Source: Flavobacterium aeripolare
GTDB lineage: Bacteria; Bacteroidota; Bacteroidia; Flavobacteriales; Flavobacteriaceae
NCBI RefSeq assembly: GCF_013294025.1
Contig: NZ_JABSNL010000004.1
Span: 186,001 to 250,000 of the forward strand
DNA: 64,000 bases
Direction: 5' to 3'
The notes beneath the pieces were generated by a model. That model was not told the origin of the DNA. It did no database searches and worked only from the letters and a program-made list of their open reading frames with translations. Each line of letters opens with the position of its first letter. Position 1 is the first letter of the stretch. Of this stretch, positions 54,178-62,980 are shown piece after piece. Made by a program: the position numbers and the translations under genes.

Positions 54178-56433
54178 TTATTTAGACGTAATTACAAGTT
54201 TATTTCCTGGTTTTAAAATGGTATTTGTGCGTACTCTTTTACCATCTTGCATAACTGTCGCTTTACTAACAACTATAGTTGATGCTGCTTTTTCAGACAA
54301 ATTAAAGAGTGTAATTTGGGACCCATTGATGTCAATAGCAACGTCAGTAGGTTCATTAAACTGGATGTTATTAGCGGCAATAGTTAATGTCTTTACATTA
54401 AATAAAAAGGACTTACCTCCCTTTGATAAACTTTTAAGTTGATCTCCTGTGGCTTGAAAGGGTAAGATATTTTGTTTCCAACCTGCTATTTCTGGTGTTT
54501 TTGTTTCTTCATTTATTCGTTTGTCAAAATTTGAATAGGGGTGCAAAATAGTTATAAAACTAAATTCAGACATGTTTTCTTTACTTACCACAGTCCATTC
54601 TTTTCCTCGTGTACCTGATTTCTCATTTTTATCTACTGTTGTTAGTTGGTATATATCCAACCCTGTTGCATCTGAAAAATTAGATCTAATAAGATTTGGT
54701 TTTAAATCTTCGGTGTAATGACCCTGCCAAACTTGCTTGTAAGTATGTTTTTCTTTCGAATAGAAATTATCTTTCACAATCCATAAATCATCTTTTAAAT
54801 AAATTACTTGACGGCTGTATTTGACTCCTACATTCTCAAAACCGTCATGACTGCCCACAAATAAATCAAATTGCGGATTGCTTTCCCAACTGATAGTAGT
54901 TGGTAGTGGCAACTTTTTAAATTTTCCAAACCCACTACCACCTTCATTAGACGTCCATTCTTTTCCTTGTAATTCATTGTCAACTAAAGCTACATTTTTA
55001 ACCATTGAGTTTTTGAAAAAATCAAAGTCGGTTAATGAATAACGCACTTGATAATTAGGTAAAATAACTTGGCCATTTGCTACAGCTTGAATTCCTAGAA
55101 TATCGCCATGTTGATGATCAGGCTTCAAATCGTCTACACCATTGCTAATAATCATCATTTTGTCATTTTTATTCCATCCTTCACGCATGATGTAATAAGC
55201 TGTTTCGGGTAATGTGACAGACTCGAAAGCTGGCTTTTTTTTCTCGATTTGTTTTAAAGACTCTAGTTGTTGCTTGTTTAAAAACCAATACATATTTGAG
55301 TCAATCAAGTCTTGAGCAAAGTAACCTACGGTAGGATCTTCATATAATACGTAGCCCAAGCTCATTGTTCCTGAAATGGTATTCTTTTCGGCCCAAGGTT
55401 CGTTTGTGTCGTCTTGTAAAACAGGAGCTGATTTATCTGGATATGAAATTTTTGCTAAACTTGTGAAAAGAGATTTTAGTTTATCTTCAACAGATTTATC
55501 GATCGTAATGTTGCTGATTTTTGCAAGTTGATATACAAAATAATAGGTTTCGATATCACTCATGTGATAATGTACTGAGCGTTCAAACTGAAATCCATCA
55601 GGGTTAATTTCCTTAGATAGATGTTCGTTTAATCTAGTCATCGCTCTCTCGTACCATTTATCTGTTCCTTCAAAATCTCGCAACAAAATGGCTAACATCG
55701 CCAGTGCCGACATTCCTCTTGTTTGATGATTTCCATCTGTAAATGTGGCGTTAGTCTCATACAAATTTTCAGCATGTTGTAATAGCGTAGCAATAGTATT
55801 CAGTTGGTCTTTGTCAGTATATGCTTTTTCTCCTAGAAATAGGTTGTGTATTTCTAACCAATTTAAGATACGGTAGCCAGATCGAAATGCCTCATAGACA
55901 CCGTTCCCATTCTTAATTGTTTCATACGCATTGTTGTCTAGTGCCGCATTTAAAGACTGCATTTGATCTGTAAAGTATCTAATGTATTTAGGATCCTTGT
56001 TATTGTAGAAATAAGTAAAAGCGATATCCACCATTTTGTGCTGTCTCGCAAGATGGCGTAAAGCATAAGCATCTACTTTTCCTCCATTTTGATAGTTAAA
56101 CGGTAACAACCAAGCACTTGAGGACTTAAACTTTGTCATGTGGTCATTTGCTCGCTCTAGATGATTTGCTTCTGCCTCAGGAAATGAGTTTGCATACAGT
56201 TCAAATCGTTCGGGAACGGTATGCCAGTCGTAATAAAAACGTTCTGCAAATGCTTTTCTATAATAAGCTGCAAGAGCAGCTTCACTATTGGGTATTTGAT
56301 TCTTGATTTCAGCTTTTAGATGACTGTAAAGGTCAGTGGTTTTTATAACTGAATTACTTGGTAAATCTTGTGCAAAAAGGGATAGAGAGGCCATCAATAG
56401 ACCGGAGATAACCATGGATTTCAATTGCGCCAT
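54178..56433 (-). CDS. Secreted heparinase II/III-family polysaccharide lyase
   Basis: 751 aa from the ATG at 56433; the longer frame to 56481 would run through the operator and hide the signal peptide. The signal peptide is LKSMVISGLLMASLSLFAQ. An alpha-helical toroid follows with DGNHQTRGMSALAMLAIL (the Asn-His pair used by PL17-type lyases) and FERSVHYHMSD, then a beta-sandwich (heparinase II/III-like) with DHQHGDILGIQ. In PL17 enzymes this layout gives an exo-oligoalginate lyase, and the length fits. The SusC/SusD genes share its operator motif. Substrate (alginate or another uronan) is inferred; PL family is not certain. Confidence 0.85.
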   Translation of the reverse strand: MAQLKSMVISGLLMASLSLFAQDLPSNSVIKTTDLYSHLKAEIKNQIPNSEAALAAYYRKAFAERFYYDWHTVPERFELYANSFPEAEANHLERANDHMTKFKSSSAWLLPFNYQNGGKVDAYALRHLARQHKMVDIAFTYFYNNKDPKYIRYFTDQMQSLNAALDNNAYETIKNGNGVYEAFRSGYRILNWLEIHNLFLGEKAYTDKDQLNTIATLLQHAENLYETNATFTDGNHQTRGMSALAMLAILLRDFEGTDKWYERAMTRLNEHLSKEINPDGFQFERSVHYHMSDIETYYFVYQLAKISNITIDKSVEDKLKSLFTSLAKISYPDKSAPVLQDDTNEPWAEKNTISGTMSLGYVLYEDPTVGYFAQDLIDSNMYWFLNKQQLESLKQIEKKKPAFESVTLPETAYYIMREGWNKNDKMMIISNGVDDLKPDHQHGDILGIQAVANGQVILPNYQVRYSLTDFDFFKNSMVKNVALVDNELQGKEWTSNEGGSGFGKFKKLPLPTTISWESNPQFDLFVGSHDGFENVGVKYSRQVIYLKDDLWIVKDNFYSKEKHTYKQVWQGHYTEDLKPNLIRSNFSDATGLDIYQLTTVDKNEKSGTRGKEWTVVSKENMSEFSFITILHPYSNFDKRINEETKTPEIAGWKQNILPFQATGDQLKSLSKGGKSFLFNVKTLTIAANNIQFNEPTDVAIDINGSQITLFNLSEKAASTIVVSKATVMQDGKRVRTNTILKPGNKLVITSK

Positions 56434-56469
56434 TTGGATATTATTTTTCTCTAAAAATAGGCAAAATAA

Positions 56470-56481
56470 TTGGTTTACCAA
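56470..56481. promoter_or_regulatory. Operator upstream of the lyase gene
   Basis: TTGGT-TT-ACCAA is a perfect inverted repeat with the same core as the susC operators and lies 37 bp before the lyase ATG. It is read as part of the shared repressor regulon. Its position also shows that the lyase does not start further upstream. Confidence 0.7.
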
Positions 56482-56729
56482 ATTGGGTTTGCAATTTGCT
56501 CTTTCGAAAAAGAGTACGGTTTAACAGTAGCTGTAGTAGTGAAACTTAAATGCAGTCAACTATTTTGAGAACCTATTTAATTAATTTCCTGGATGGGTTT
56601 TAACCGGAATCAATTCTTAAGTTATAAAATAAAAAGCCATAAAAATTTCGATTTTCTTTTTACAATTCATTTGTAAGTTAGAGTAGCGTCCCCATTCCAC
56701 TATTACTAATATCAGTTACAAATTTCCAT

Positions 56730-56768
56730 AAAAAAAACTACCAAGGTCAGTATCACTTGGTAGTTTTT
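56730..56768 (-). terminator. Terminator after the DUF2383 gene
   Basis: AAAAACTACCAAG pairs with CTTGGTAGTTTTT, with the T run on the minus strand. Confidence 0.88.
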
Positions 56769-56788
56769 AAAATTTTAATGTTGGCATT

Positions 56789-57247
56789 TTAGTTTACTGT
56801 TTTTGCTTTAAGTTTCATCAAGATAGCTTTAATACTATTCAATTGTTTTGAAACGATTGCAATTTGGTTCGGCTCCATTTCGACTACTTTTAAAGCGTCT
56901 TCATATTGTTCAACAGCTGATTCTTCACCAGTAATACATGCGTTAATAATTGACTCAGTATCTCCACTTGTAAAAGTTGATTTAATGTCAATCCATGCAC
57001 GGTGAATTGCTCCTAATGCTCCTCCGCCTGATGTGTCTGTCGATTTTCCTAATTTATTGATTTCGTCTTGTAGCTCTACAATGAATAGCGAGCGCTCACG
57101 AGCAAATTCTACAAATTCTGATTTGATCATGCTATTTTCTGCATGTTCAGCTGCATTTTTATATCCTAATTTTCCGTCCTCTAGTATTGCAATTAATCCG
57201 TCTAATGTGCTTACTACTTTTTCTCTTTTGTCATCTGAATTTGTCAT
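56789..57247 (-). CDS. DUF2383 / PA2169-type four-helix bundle protein
   Basis: 152 aa. Helical throughout with the DUF2383 pattern (LDGLIAILEDGKLGYKNAAEHA, then AIHRAWIDIKSTFTSGD and ITGEESAVEQYEDAL). It is ferritin-like in fold. Such proteins are often stress-induced and have no defined activity. It is a single gene with its own terminator. Confidence 0.9.
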   Translation of the reverse strand: MTNSDDKREKVVSTLDGLIAILEDGKLGYKNAAEHAENSMIKSEFVEFARERSLFIVELQDEINKLGKSTDTSGGGALGAIHRAWIDIKSTFTSGDTESIINACITGEESAVEQYEDALKVVEMEPNQIAIVSKQLNSIKAILMKLKAKTVN

Positions 57248-57361
57248 AACGTTTGTTTTTTAATTATTTGTTTGATACAAAGATGGGGCAATAGAAAGAG
57301 TTTTATCTTACAAAATTTCAGTGGATTATTACAAGATTACGCAGCAGCTGTTTTTTATTCG

Positions 57362-57400
57362 AAAAAAAAATGCCTCAAGAATATGATTGTGAGGCATTTT
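57362..57400 (-). terminator. Terminator after the aspartate aminotransferase gene
   Basis: AAAATGCCTCA pairs with TGAGGCATTTT around a 12-base loop, T run on the minus strand. Confidence 0.85.
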
Positions 57401-57436
57401 GTAGGACTATTTAAGTCTAATTGACAAAAGCGATTA

Positions 57437-58624
57437 TTACAGTGCTAAAGCGTCTTTAATTCTTTTTAAAGCTTCTTTTAATATGTCATCACTTGTTGCG
57501 TATGAAAAACGAATACAATCAGGGTTACCAAAAGCGTCACCTGTAACTGTTGCTACATTCGCTTCTGCTAGAAGGTACATTGATAAATCCATGGCGTTTT
57601 TGATTTCTGTTCCTTTCAATGTTTTTCCAAAGAAAGAGGATACATCAGGGAATACATAAAAGGCTCCTTCTGGAACGTTTATTTTCACTCCTGGAATTTC
57701 TTTTAATAAACCTACTACTAAATCTCTACGAGAATGGAAAGCATCAACCATGTGCTTTAATACAGATGGATCAGCATCTACTGCTGTGATTGTAGCGCGC
57801 TGTGCTGGAGAGTTTGCCCCTGAAGTCACTTGCCCTTGAATTTTTGTACATGCTTTTGCAATAAATTCAGGTGCTCCTATGTAACCAATACGGTATCCTG
57901 TCATTGCAAATGCTTTTGCAACTCCGTTAACTGTTATTGTTTTATCAAACATACCAGGTATAGATCCGATGCTGCAAAAAGTCCCAGAGAAATTGATGTG
58001 CTCATAGATTTCATCAGCAACAACATATACGTTAGGATGTTTTTCTAATACCGCTGCAAGTGCCGTTAATTCCTCACGACTGTAAACAGATCCTGAAGGA
58101 TTACAAGGTGTAGAGAACCACATCATTTTTGTTTTTGGTGTGATTGCAGCTTCTAGTTGTGCAGGCGTGATTTTAAAATCAGTATCTATTGATGTGGGTA
58201 CTTCTACCGGTACACCTCCAGATAATTTTACAATTTCAAAATAAGAAACCCAGTATGGTGCTGGCAAAATTACTTCATCACCATCGTTCAGCATTACTTG
58301 AGCGATGTTATATAATGATTGTTTTGCTCCGGTTGACACAACGATATTTGCCGGTTTGTACTCTAAATTATTATCTCTCTTGAATTTTCTACAAATAGCA
58401 TCTTTCAGTTCTCCATATCCATCCACAGGAGAGTACGTACTGTAATTATCGTCAATAGCTTGTTTTGCTGCTTCTTTAATGAAGTCAGGGGTGTTGAAAT
58501 CTGGTTCTCCTAAACTTAAGCTGATTATATCTTTCCCTTGTGCTTTTAATTCTCTTGCCAAGGCTGCCATTGCTAATGTTTGTGAAGTCGCTAAGTTGTT
58601 GATTCTGTCTGAAAGTGGGTTCAT
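57437..58624 (-). CDS. aspC: Aspartate aminotransferase (class I, subgroup Ib)
   Basis: 395 aa. PLP fold type I: SLGEPDFNTP, STPCNPSGSVYSREEL, ADEIYEHINF and the Schiff-base Lys237 in NGVAKAFAMTGYRIGY. This GVAKAFAMTG form is typical of the Ib aspartate (or prephenate) aminotransferases. It moves the amino group between aspartate and 2-oxoglutarate. The gene symbol is by family role only. Confidence 0.9.
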   Translation of the reverse strand: MNPLSDRINNLATSQTLAMAALARELKAQGKDIISLSLGEPDFNTPDFIKEAAKQAIDDNYSTYSPVDGYGELKDAICRKFKRDNNLEYKPANIVVSTGAKQSLYNIAQVMLNDGDEVILPAPYWVSYFEIVKLSGGVPVEVPTSIDTDFKITPAQLEAAITPKTKMMWFSTPCNPSGSVYSREELTALAAVLEKHPNVYVVADEIYEHINFSGTFCSIGSIPGMFDKTITVNGVAKAFAMTGYRIGYIGAPEFIAKACTKIQGQVTSGANSPAQRATITAVDADPSVLKHMVDAFHSRRDLVVGLLKEIPGVKINVPEGAFYVFPDVSSFFGKTLKGTEIKNAMDLSMYLLAEANVATVTGDAFGNPDCIRFSYATSDDILKEALKRIKDALAL

Positions 58625-58734
58625 TATTAGTTGAATTGATGCCTTAAATAATAGTTTTTAGGGCAGTAGTTATAGATTAGTTTTTAGTTTTATCTTTAAA
58701 ATGGAACTCGTGTAAAAGTACAGCAGATCTGTAA

Positions 58735-59829
58735 TTAAATCATTTCTGGCTTCATTCCCAGCTCTTTTAGATGCTTGAAATGAGCAACCACTGCAGAACG
58801 CATGGTCTTATATTCATAATAAGGAAGGTTGCATTCTTGTGCTGTCTCCTTTACAATTTTTGCTATTTTACCATAATGAACATGACTGATATTAGGAAAA
58901 ATATGGTGCTCTATTTGGTGATTTAATCCACCTGTATACCAGTTTACAATGGCGTTTCTAGGGGCGAAATTAGTTGTTGTGAACAATTGGTGAATTGCCC
59001 AAGTATTGTCCATTTCTCCTAATTCATTTGGTGAGGGATTTGTAGTTTCTTCAACAACATGTGCTAATTGAAAAACGACGCTCAAAATTAATCCAGCTGT
59101 ATAATGCATGATGAAAAAACCAATAAGTACTTTCCACCAAGTAATCCCAATCACGATTGGTAATACAATCCAGATAGAGACGTATATAATTTTTGTAATG
59201 ATCAAAGTTGTCCAAAGAATCTTTGGGCTCTTAGCTTCTCCATAAGATAATTTTCTTTTTAGGTAACTTCTCATCTGTTTAAAATCAGTAGTAATCGCCC
59301 AGTTGAAAGTCAATAACCCATATAAAAAAACCGAGTAATATTGTTGGAAACGGTGAAAGCTATGCCATTTTGCTTCTTTTGTAAAACGGATAATTCTACC
59401 CGCATCTAGATCTTCATCATGACCAGGAATATTAGTGTAGGTGTGGTGCAATACATTATGTTGTACTTGCCAGTTGTATACGTTTCCAGCAAGAACATAA
59501 ATGGTTCCACCCATGAATTTGTTAACCCAACTTTTATTCGAATAAGACCCATGATTACCATCATGCATCACGTTCATTCCCACTCCAGCCATTCCTATTC
59601 CCATGACGATCGTTAGTAATAGATGCGCCCAGAAAGGCATGTCAAGTGTGAGTATTAAAAAGTAGGGTGCTAAAAATACAGCAAAGAGGATAATTGTTTT
59701 TAAGTACAATCTCCAGTTACCTGTTTTTTTAATATTATTTTCTTTGAAGTAGTTGTTAACCCGAGAGTTAAGAGTTCTAAAAAACTTCATTTTGTCTTGC
59801 TTAGCAAATGTAGGTGCCGATGTAATCAT
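58735..59829 (-). CDS. Membrane fatty-acid desaturase (front-end/linoleoyl-CoA type)
   Basis: 364 aa from the ATG at 59829; a 15-residue hydrophobic extension is possible. All three His boxes are visible: HDGNH at 89-93, HNVLHH at 124-129 and QIEHH at 305-309. The QxxHH third box marks front-end/acyl-lipid desaturases (delta-5/6/9-like). About four membrane segments. It would desaturate membrane fatty acids, which suits cold-adapted Flavobacteria. Regiochemistry cannot be read from the sequence. Confidence 0.92.
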   Translation of the reverse strand: MITSAPTFAKQDKMKFFRTLNSRVNNYFKENNIKKTGNWRLYLKTIILFAVFLAPYFLILTLDMPFWAHLLLTIVMGIGMAGVGMNVMHDGNHGSYSNKSWVNKFMGGTIYVLAGNVYNWQVQHNVLHHTYTNIPGHDEDLDAGRIIRFTKEAKWHSFHRFQQYYSVFLYGLLTFNWAITTDFKQMRSYLKRKLSYGEAKSPKILWTTLIITKIIYVSIWIVLPIVIGITWWKVLIGFFIMHYTAGLILSVVFQLAHVVEETTNPSPNELGEMDNTWAIHQLFTTTNFAPRNAIVNWYTGGLNHQIEHHIFPNISHVHYGKIAKIVKETAQECNLPYYEYKTMRSAVVAHFKHLKELGMKPEMI

Positions 59830-59938
59830 ATATAAATTGTAATAAGTCCCAAAGATAATTATTAAAATTTTCAACTCTGCAAAATTGAGTTAAATATTTA
59901 AGAGTTAAAATCAGTACTTTTGTTAAAAAAATTGAACG

Positions 59939-60568
59939 ATGGACGAGATTATTAAGTATTTTCCCAATTTAACCGAGCTACAAAAAGAGCAATTCGAAAA
60001 ATTGGACTTTTTATACCACGATTGGAACGAAAAAATCAATGTGATTTCGAGAAAAGATATCGATGCTTTGTACACCAAGCACATTTTGCATTCATTAGGA
60101 ATAGCCAAAGTGATGAAGTTCGAACCTGGAGCTTACGTATTAGACGTAGGAACTGGAGGTGGTTTTCCTGGAATTCCTTTAGCGATTCTTTTCCCTGAAA
60201 CACGTTTTTATTTGATTGATGTTATTGCCAAAAAAATTAAAGTGGTACAAGGTGTTGTTGATGCTTTAGAATTAAAAAATGTAAAAGCAGAGCAGTTGCG
60301 TGCCGAAAATGTAAAAGGTGATTTTGACTTTATCGTTAGCCGTGCCGTTACAAACATGCCAGATTTTGTTTCTTGGGTTAAAACAAAAATAAAAAAGCAA
60401 CACAAACACGCGTTAAAAAACGGAATTTTATATTTAAAAGGTGGTGATTTAACCGAAGAGTTAGCTGCATTCCCTAAAGCAACAGAATACAATCTAGCTG
60501 ACTTTTTTGAGGATGAATTCTTTGAAACTAAAAAAGTAGTGCATTTACCACTGAAGTTTGTAGTATAA
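59939..60568 (+). CDS. rsmG: 16S rRNA (guanine(527)-N7)-methyltransferase
   Basis: 209 aa. RsmG pattern: EKINVISRKD (~32-40), SAM site VLDVGTGGGFPGIPLAI at 67-83, AKKIKVVQGVVDAL and FIVSRAVTNMP. It methylates G527 in the 530 loop. A -7-like TACTTTTG lies 17 bp before the start (59915-59922). It converges on pruA across a bidirectional hairpin. Confidence 0.96.
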   Translation: MDEIIKYFPNLTELQKEQFEKLDFLYHDWNEKINVISRKDIDALYTKHILHSLGIAKVMKFEPGAYVLDVGTGGGFPGIPLAILFPETRFYLIDVIAKKIKVVQGVVDALELKNVKAEQLRAENVKGDFDFIVSRAVTNMPDFVSWVKTKIKKQHKHALKNGILYLKGGDLTEELAAFPKATEYNLADFFEDEFFETKKVVHLPLKFVV

Positions 60569-60612
60569 TGTTCGTACAGTCGTAAGACTGACGTTACGTA
60601 ATGATATAAAGC

Positions 60613-60649
60613 AAAAAGCCGAATCTAAAATTATAGATTCGGCTTTTTT
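60613..60649. terminator. Bidirectional terminator between rsmG and pruA
   Basis: AAAAAGCCGAATCTA pairs perfectly with TAGATTCGGCTTTTT. It can serve both converging genes. Confidence 0.9.
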
Positions 60650-60711
60650 ATGTTTTCTTAAGTGGTAAAGCTTAGTAGCTTAGTCACTCAGAGACTTTGC
60701 AACTTAGAATA

Positions 60712-62340
60712 TTATTCTCCCAAAAATGGGTATCTGTAATCTACTGGAGTTACAAATGTTTCTTTGATAGTTCTAGGAGAAGCCCAACGCAATAAGTTCA
60801 ATGGAGAACCTGCTTTGTCGTTTGTTCCTGAAGCTCTTGCTCCACCAAATGGTTGTTGTCCTACAACTGCACCTGTTGGTTTATCGTTGATGTAGAAGTT
60901 ACCTGCAGCGTTTTGTAATTTTACAGTCGCTACTTCAATTGCATAACGATCTGTGCTGAAAACAGCTCCTGTTAATGCGTACTCAGAAGTTGAATCTACT
61001 AATTCTAAAGTTTCTTCCCATTTTGCATCTTCATATACGAAAATAGTCATCACAGGTCCGAATAATTCGGTTTCCATTGTTGAATAGTGAGGGTTTGTAG
61101 TTACGATAACTGTAGGCTCAATAAAGTACCCAACTGATTTGTCGTAGTTTCCTCCAACGATGATTTCAGCGTCAGTATCTTTTTTAGCTTGGTCAATAAA
61201 ACTAGCTAGTTTGTCAAATGAACCTTCATGAATAACTGCAGTAACAAAATTACTAAAGTCTTCTGGAGAACCCATTTTCATTGATTTAACATCTGTGATG
61301 ATTTGCTCTTTTACAGCTGGCCACATACTTTGTGGTACGTAAGCTCTTGAAGCTGCTGAACATTTTTGACCTTGAAATTCAAATGCACCACGTACAATTC
61401 CTGTAGAAACTTGTTTAGGGTTAGCGCTAGAGTGAGCGATGATAAAATCTTTTCCTCCAGTTTCTCCTACAATTCTTGGGTATGTTTTATAGTGGTGAAT
61501 GTTTGTTCCTATTTTTGCCCAGATATCTTTAAATACGTGAGTCGAACCTGTAAAGTGTAGTCCTGCAAAGTCACGGCTTGCAAGAACGGTGTCAGTCACC
61601 ATTAAAGCATCTCCAAAAACTACGTTGATAACGCCATCAGGAACTCCAGCTTCTTTGAAAACTTCGATAATAATTTGAGCCGAAAATACTTGGCTATCAC
61701 TTGGTTTCCATACCACAACGTTACCCATCATTGCAGCACTCGCTGGAAGATTAGCAGCAATTGCTGTAAAGTTAAAAGGTGTAATCGCATATACAAATCC
61801 TTCAAGAGGACGGTATTCTAGACGGTTCCACATATCAGATGTAGAAGAAGGTTGGTCTCCATATATTTGCGTCATGAACTCTACGTTAAAACGTAAAAAG
61901 TCAATTAACTCACAAGAAGCATCAATTTCTGCTTGGTGGATATTTTTTGATTGCGCGATCATTGTCGCTGCATTGATTCTTGCTCTGTATGGTCCTGCGA
62001 TTAGTTCAGCTGCTTTCAAGAAGATAGCTGCTCTTTGTTCCCATGCCATGTTTGCCCATGCTGTTCTAGATTCTAATGCGTTTGCAATAGCTTTTTCAAC
62101 ATGCGATTTCTCAGAAAGGTGGTACGTTCCTACAACATGCTTGTGGTCGTGAGGAGCCGTCATGTTTTTTGTGTTTCCAGTTCTAATTTCTTCACTTCCG
62201 ATGTATAACGGAACGTCAATTGTAGAATTCCACATTTTAGTGTAAGCTGCTTGTACAGCTGCTCTTTCAGGTGAATTTGGCGCGTACCCTTTTACTGGTT
62301 CATTTACCGCTTTTGGTACGTTAAAAAATCCTTTTAGCAT
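60712..62340 (-). CDS. pruA: L-glutamate gamma-semialdehyde dehydrogenase
   Basis: 542 aa. Aldehyde dehydrogenase fold with the catalytic Cys327 (EFQGQKCSAAS), Glu293 (GETGGKDF), the NAD site (YAITPFNFTA) and FGPVMTIFVYED. The FQGQKCSA wording is typical of the P5C dehydrogenase subfamily. It oxidises glutamate semialdehyde to glutamate in proline breakdown. No proline dehydrogenase gene is adjacent. Confidence 0.95.
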   Translation of the reverse strand: MLKGFFNVPKAVNEPVKGYAPNSPERAAVQAAYTKMWNSTIDVPLYIGSEEIRTGNTKNMTAPHDHKHVVGTYHLSEKSHVEKAIANALESRTAWANMAWEQRAAIFLKAAELIAGPYRARINAATMIAQSKNIHQAEIDASCELIDFLRFNVEFMTQIYGDQPSSTSDMWNRLEYRPLEGFVYAITPFNFTAIAANLPASAAMMGNVVVWKPSDSQVFSAQIIIEVFKEAGVPDGVINVVFGDALMVTDTVLASRDFAGLHFTGSTHVFKDIWAKIGTNIHHYKTYPRIVGETGGKDFIIAHSSANPKQVSTGIVRGAFEFQGQKCSAASRAYVPQSMWPAVKEQIITDVKSMKMGSPEDFSNFVTAVIHEGSFDKLASFIDQAKKDTDAEIIVGGNYDKSVGYFIEPTVIVTTNPHYSTMETELFGPVMTIFVYEDAKWEETLELVDSTSEYALTGAVFSTDRYAIEVATVKLQNAAGNFYINDKPTGAVVGQQPFGGARASGTNDKAGSPLNLLRWASPRTIKETFVTPVDYRYPFLGE

Positions 62341-62514
62341 GATATTTTGATTTGTTCATCTGCAAAAAAAAAGCAGACAAGGTTAGACATTCCTATTAGT
62401 AATAATTTAAGCAGAAATTTGCGAAAAAATTATTGCATAACAAAAGTACGAAGGATAATTCAAAAAAGAGATAAATACGCCCTAAGAAAGTAAAAAATGT
62501 TGAATCAAAAAGTT

Positions 62515-62901
62515 TTAATTCAAAGCAAAAGGAGCTGATAATCTAAAGCTTGGTATTAAAACTTTAAAGGTCTTTGCAGTGGTGAAGTTGATCATATTAA
62601 AATAACCTTTCATCGCCCCATAAGGAGAGGCAAGTAAACAGCCAGAACTATACGTGTGTAATTCCCCTGGTTTTAAAACAGGTTTTTTTCCAATGACTCC
62701 TTCGCCATCGACTATTTCAATATCATTTAATGCATCGTGAATTTCCCAGTGACGCGATGTCAACTGCACCGAATCTTTACTCGTATTTTCAATTGTTATC
62801 TCATAACTAAAAGCAAAGTGAATCTTATAGTCCTTGAGGTACGTTCCCTCAAAACTAGTAAGTACCGATATCTTTATGCCTCTTGTTATTTGAGAAACCA
62901 T
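62515..62901 (-). CDS. apaG: ApaG domain protein
   Basis: 128 aa. The Ig-like ApaG fold shows FAFSYEITIENTSKDSVQLTSRHWEI, then GEGVIGKKPVLKPGE and a C-terminal YSSGCLLASPYGAMKGYFNM block, all family markers. ApaG has been linked to divalent-metal handling in Salmonella, but its activity is unresolved. It is upstream of pruA on the same strand, 174 bp away. Confidence 0.92.
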   Translation of the reverse strand: MVSQITRGIKISVLTSFEGTYLKDYKIHFAFSYEITIENTSKDSVQLTSRHWEIHDALNDIEIVDGEGVIGKKPVLKPGELHTYSSGCLLASPYGAMKGYFNMINFTTAKTFKVLIPSFRLSAPFALN

Positions 62902-62980
62902 GTAATTTGAGCTATTTGTGTGCGTTAGAATAACAAAAATACGAAATTTTGCTACTGCTTAATTGATTTTAACTAATATT

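Larger units (their letters stand above)
56434..56788. other. 355 bp gap between the lyase and DUF2383 genes
   Basis: It holds the lyase operator (56470-56481) and the DUF2383 terminator (56730-56768). Between them is AT-rich sequence with no supported gene. Confidence 0.6.

Noticed and set aside
56434..56481. 16-codon extension of the lyase gene
   Set aside because: It overlaps the operator palindrome and hides the signal peptide that starts at 56433.
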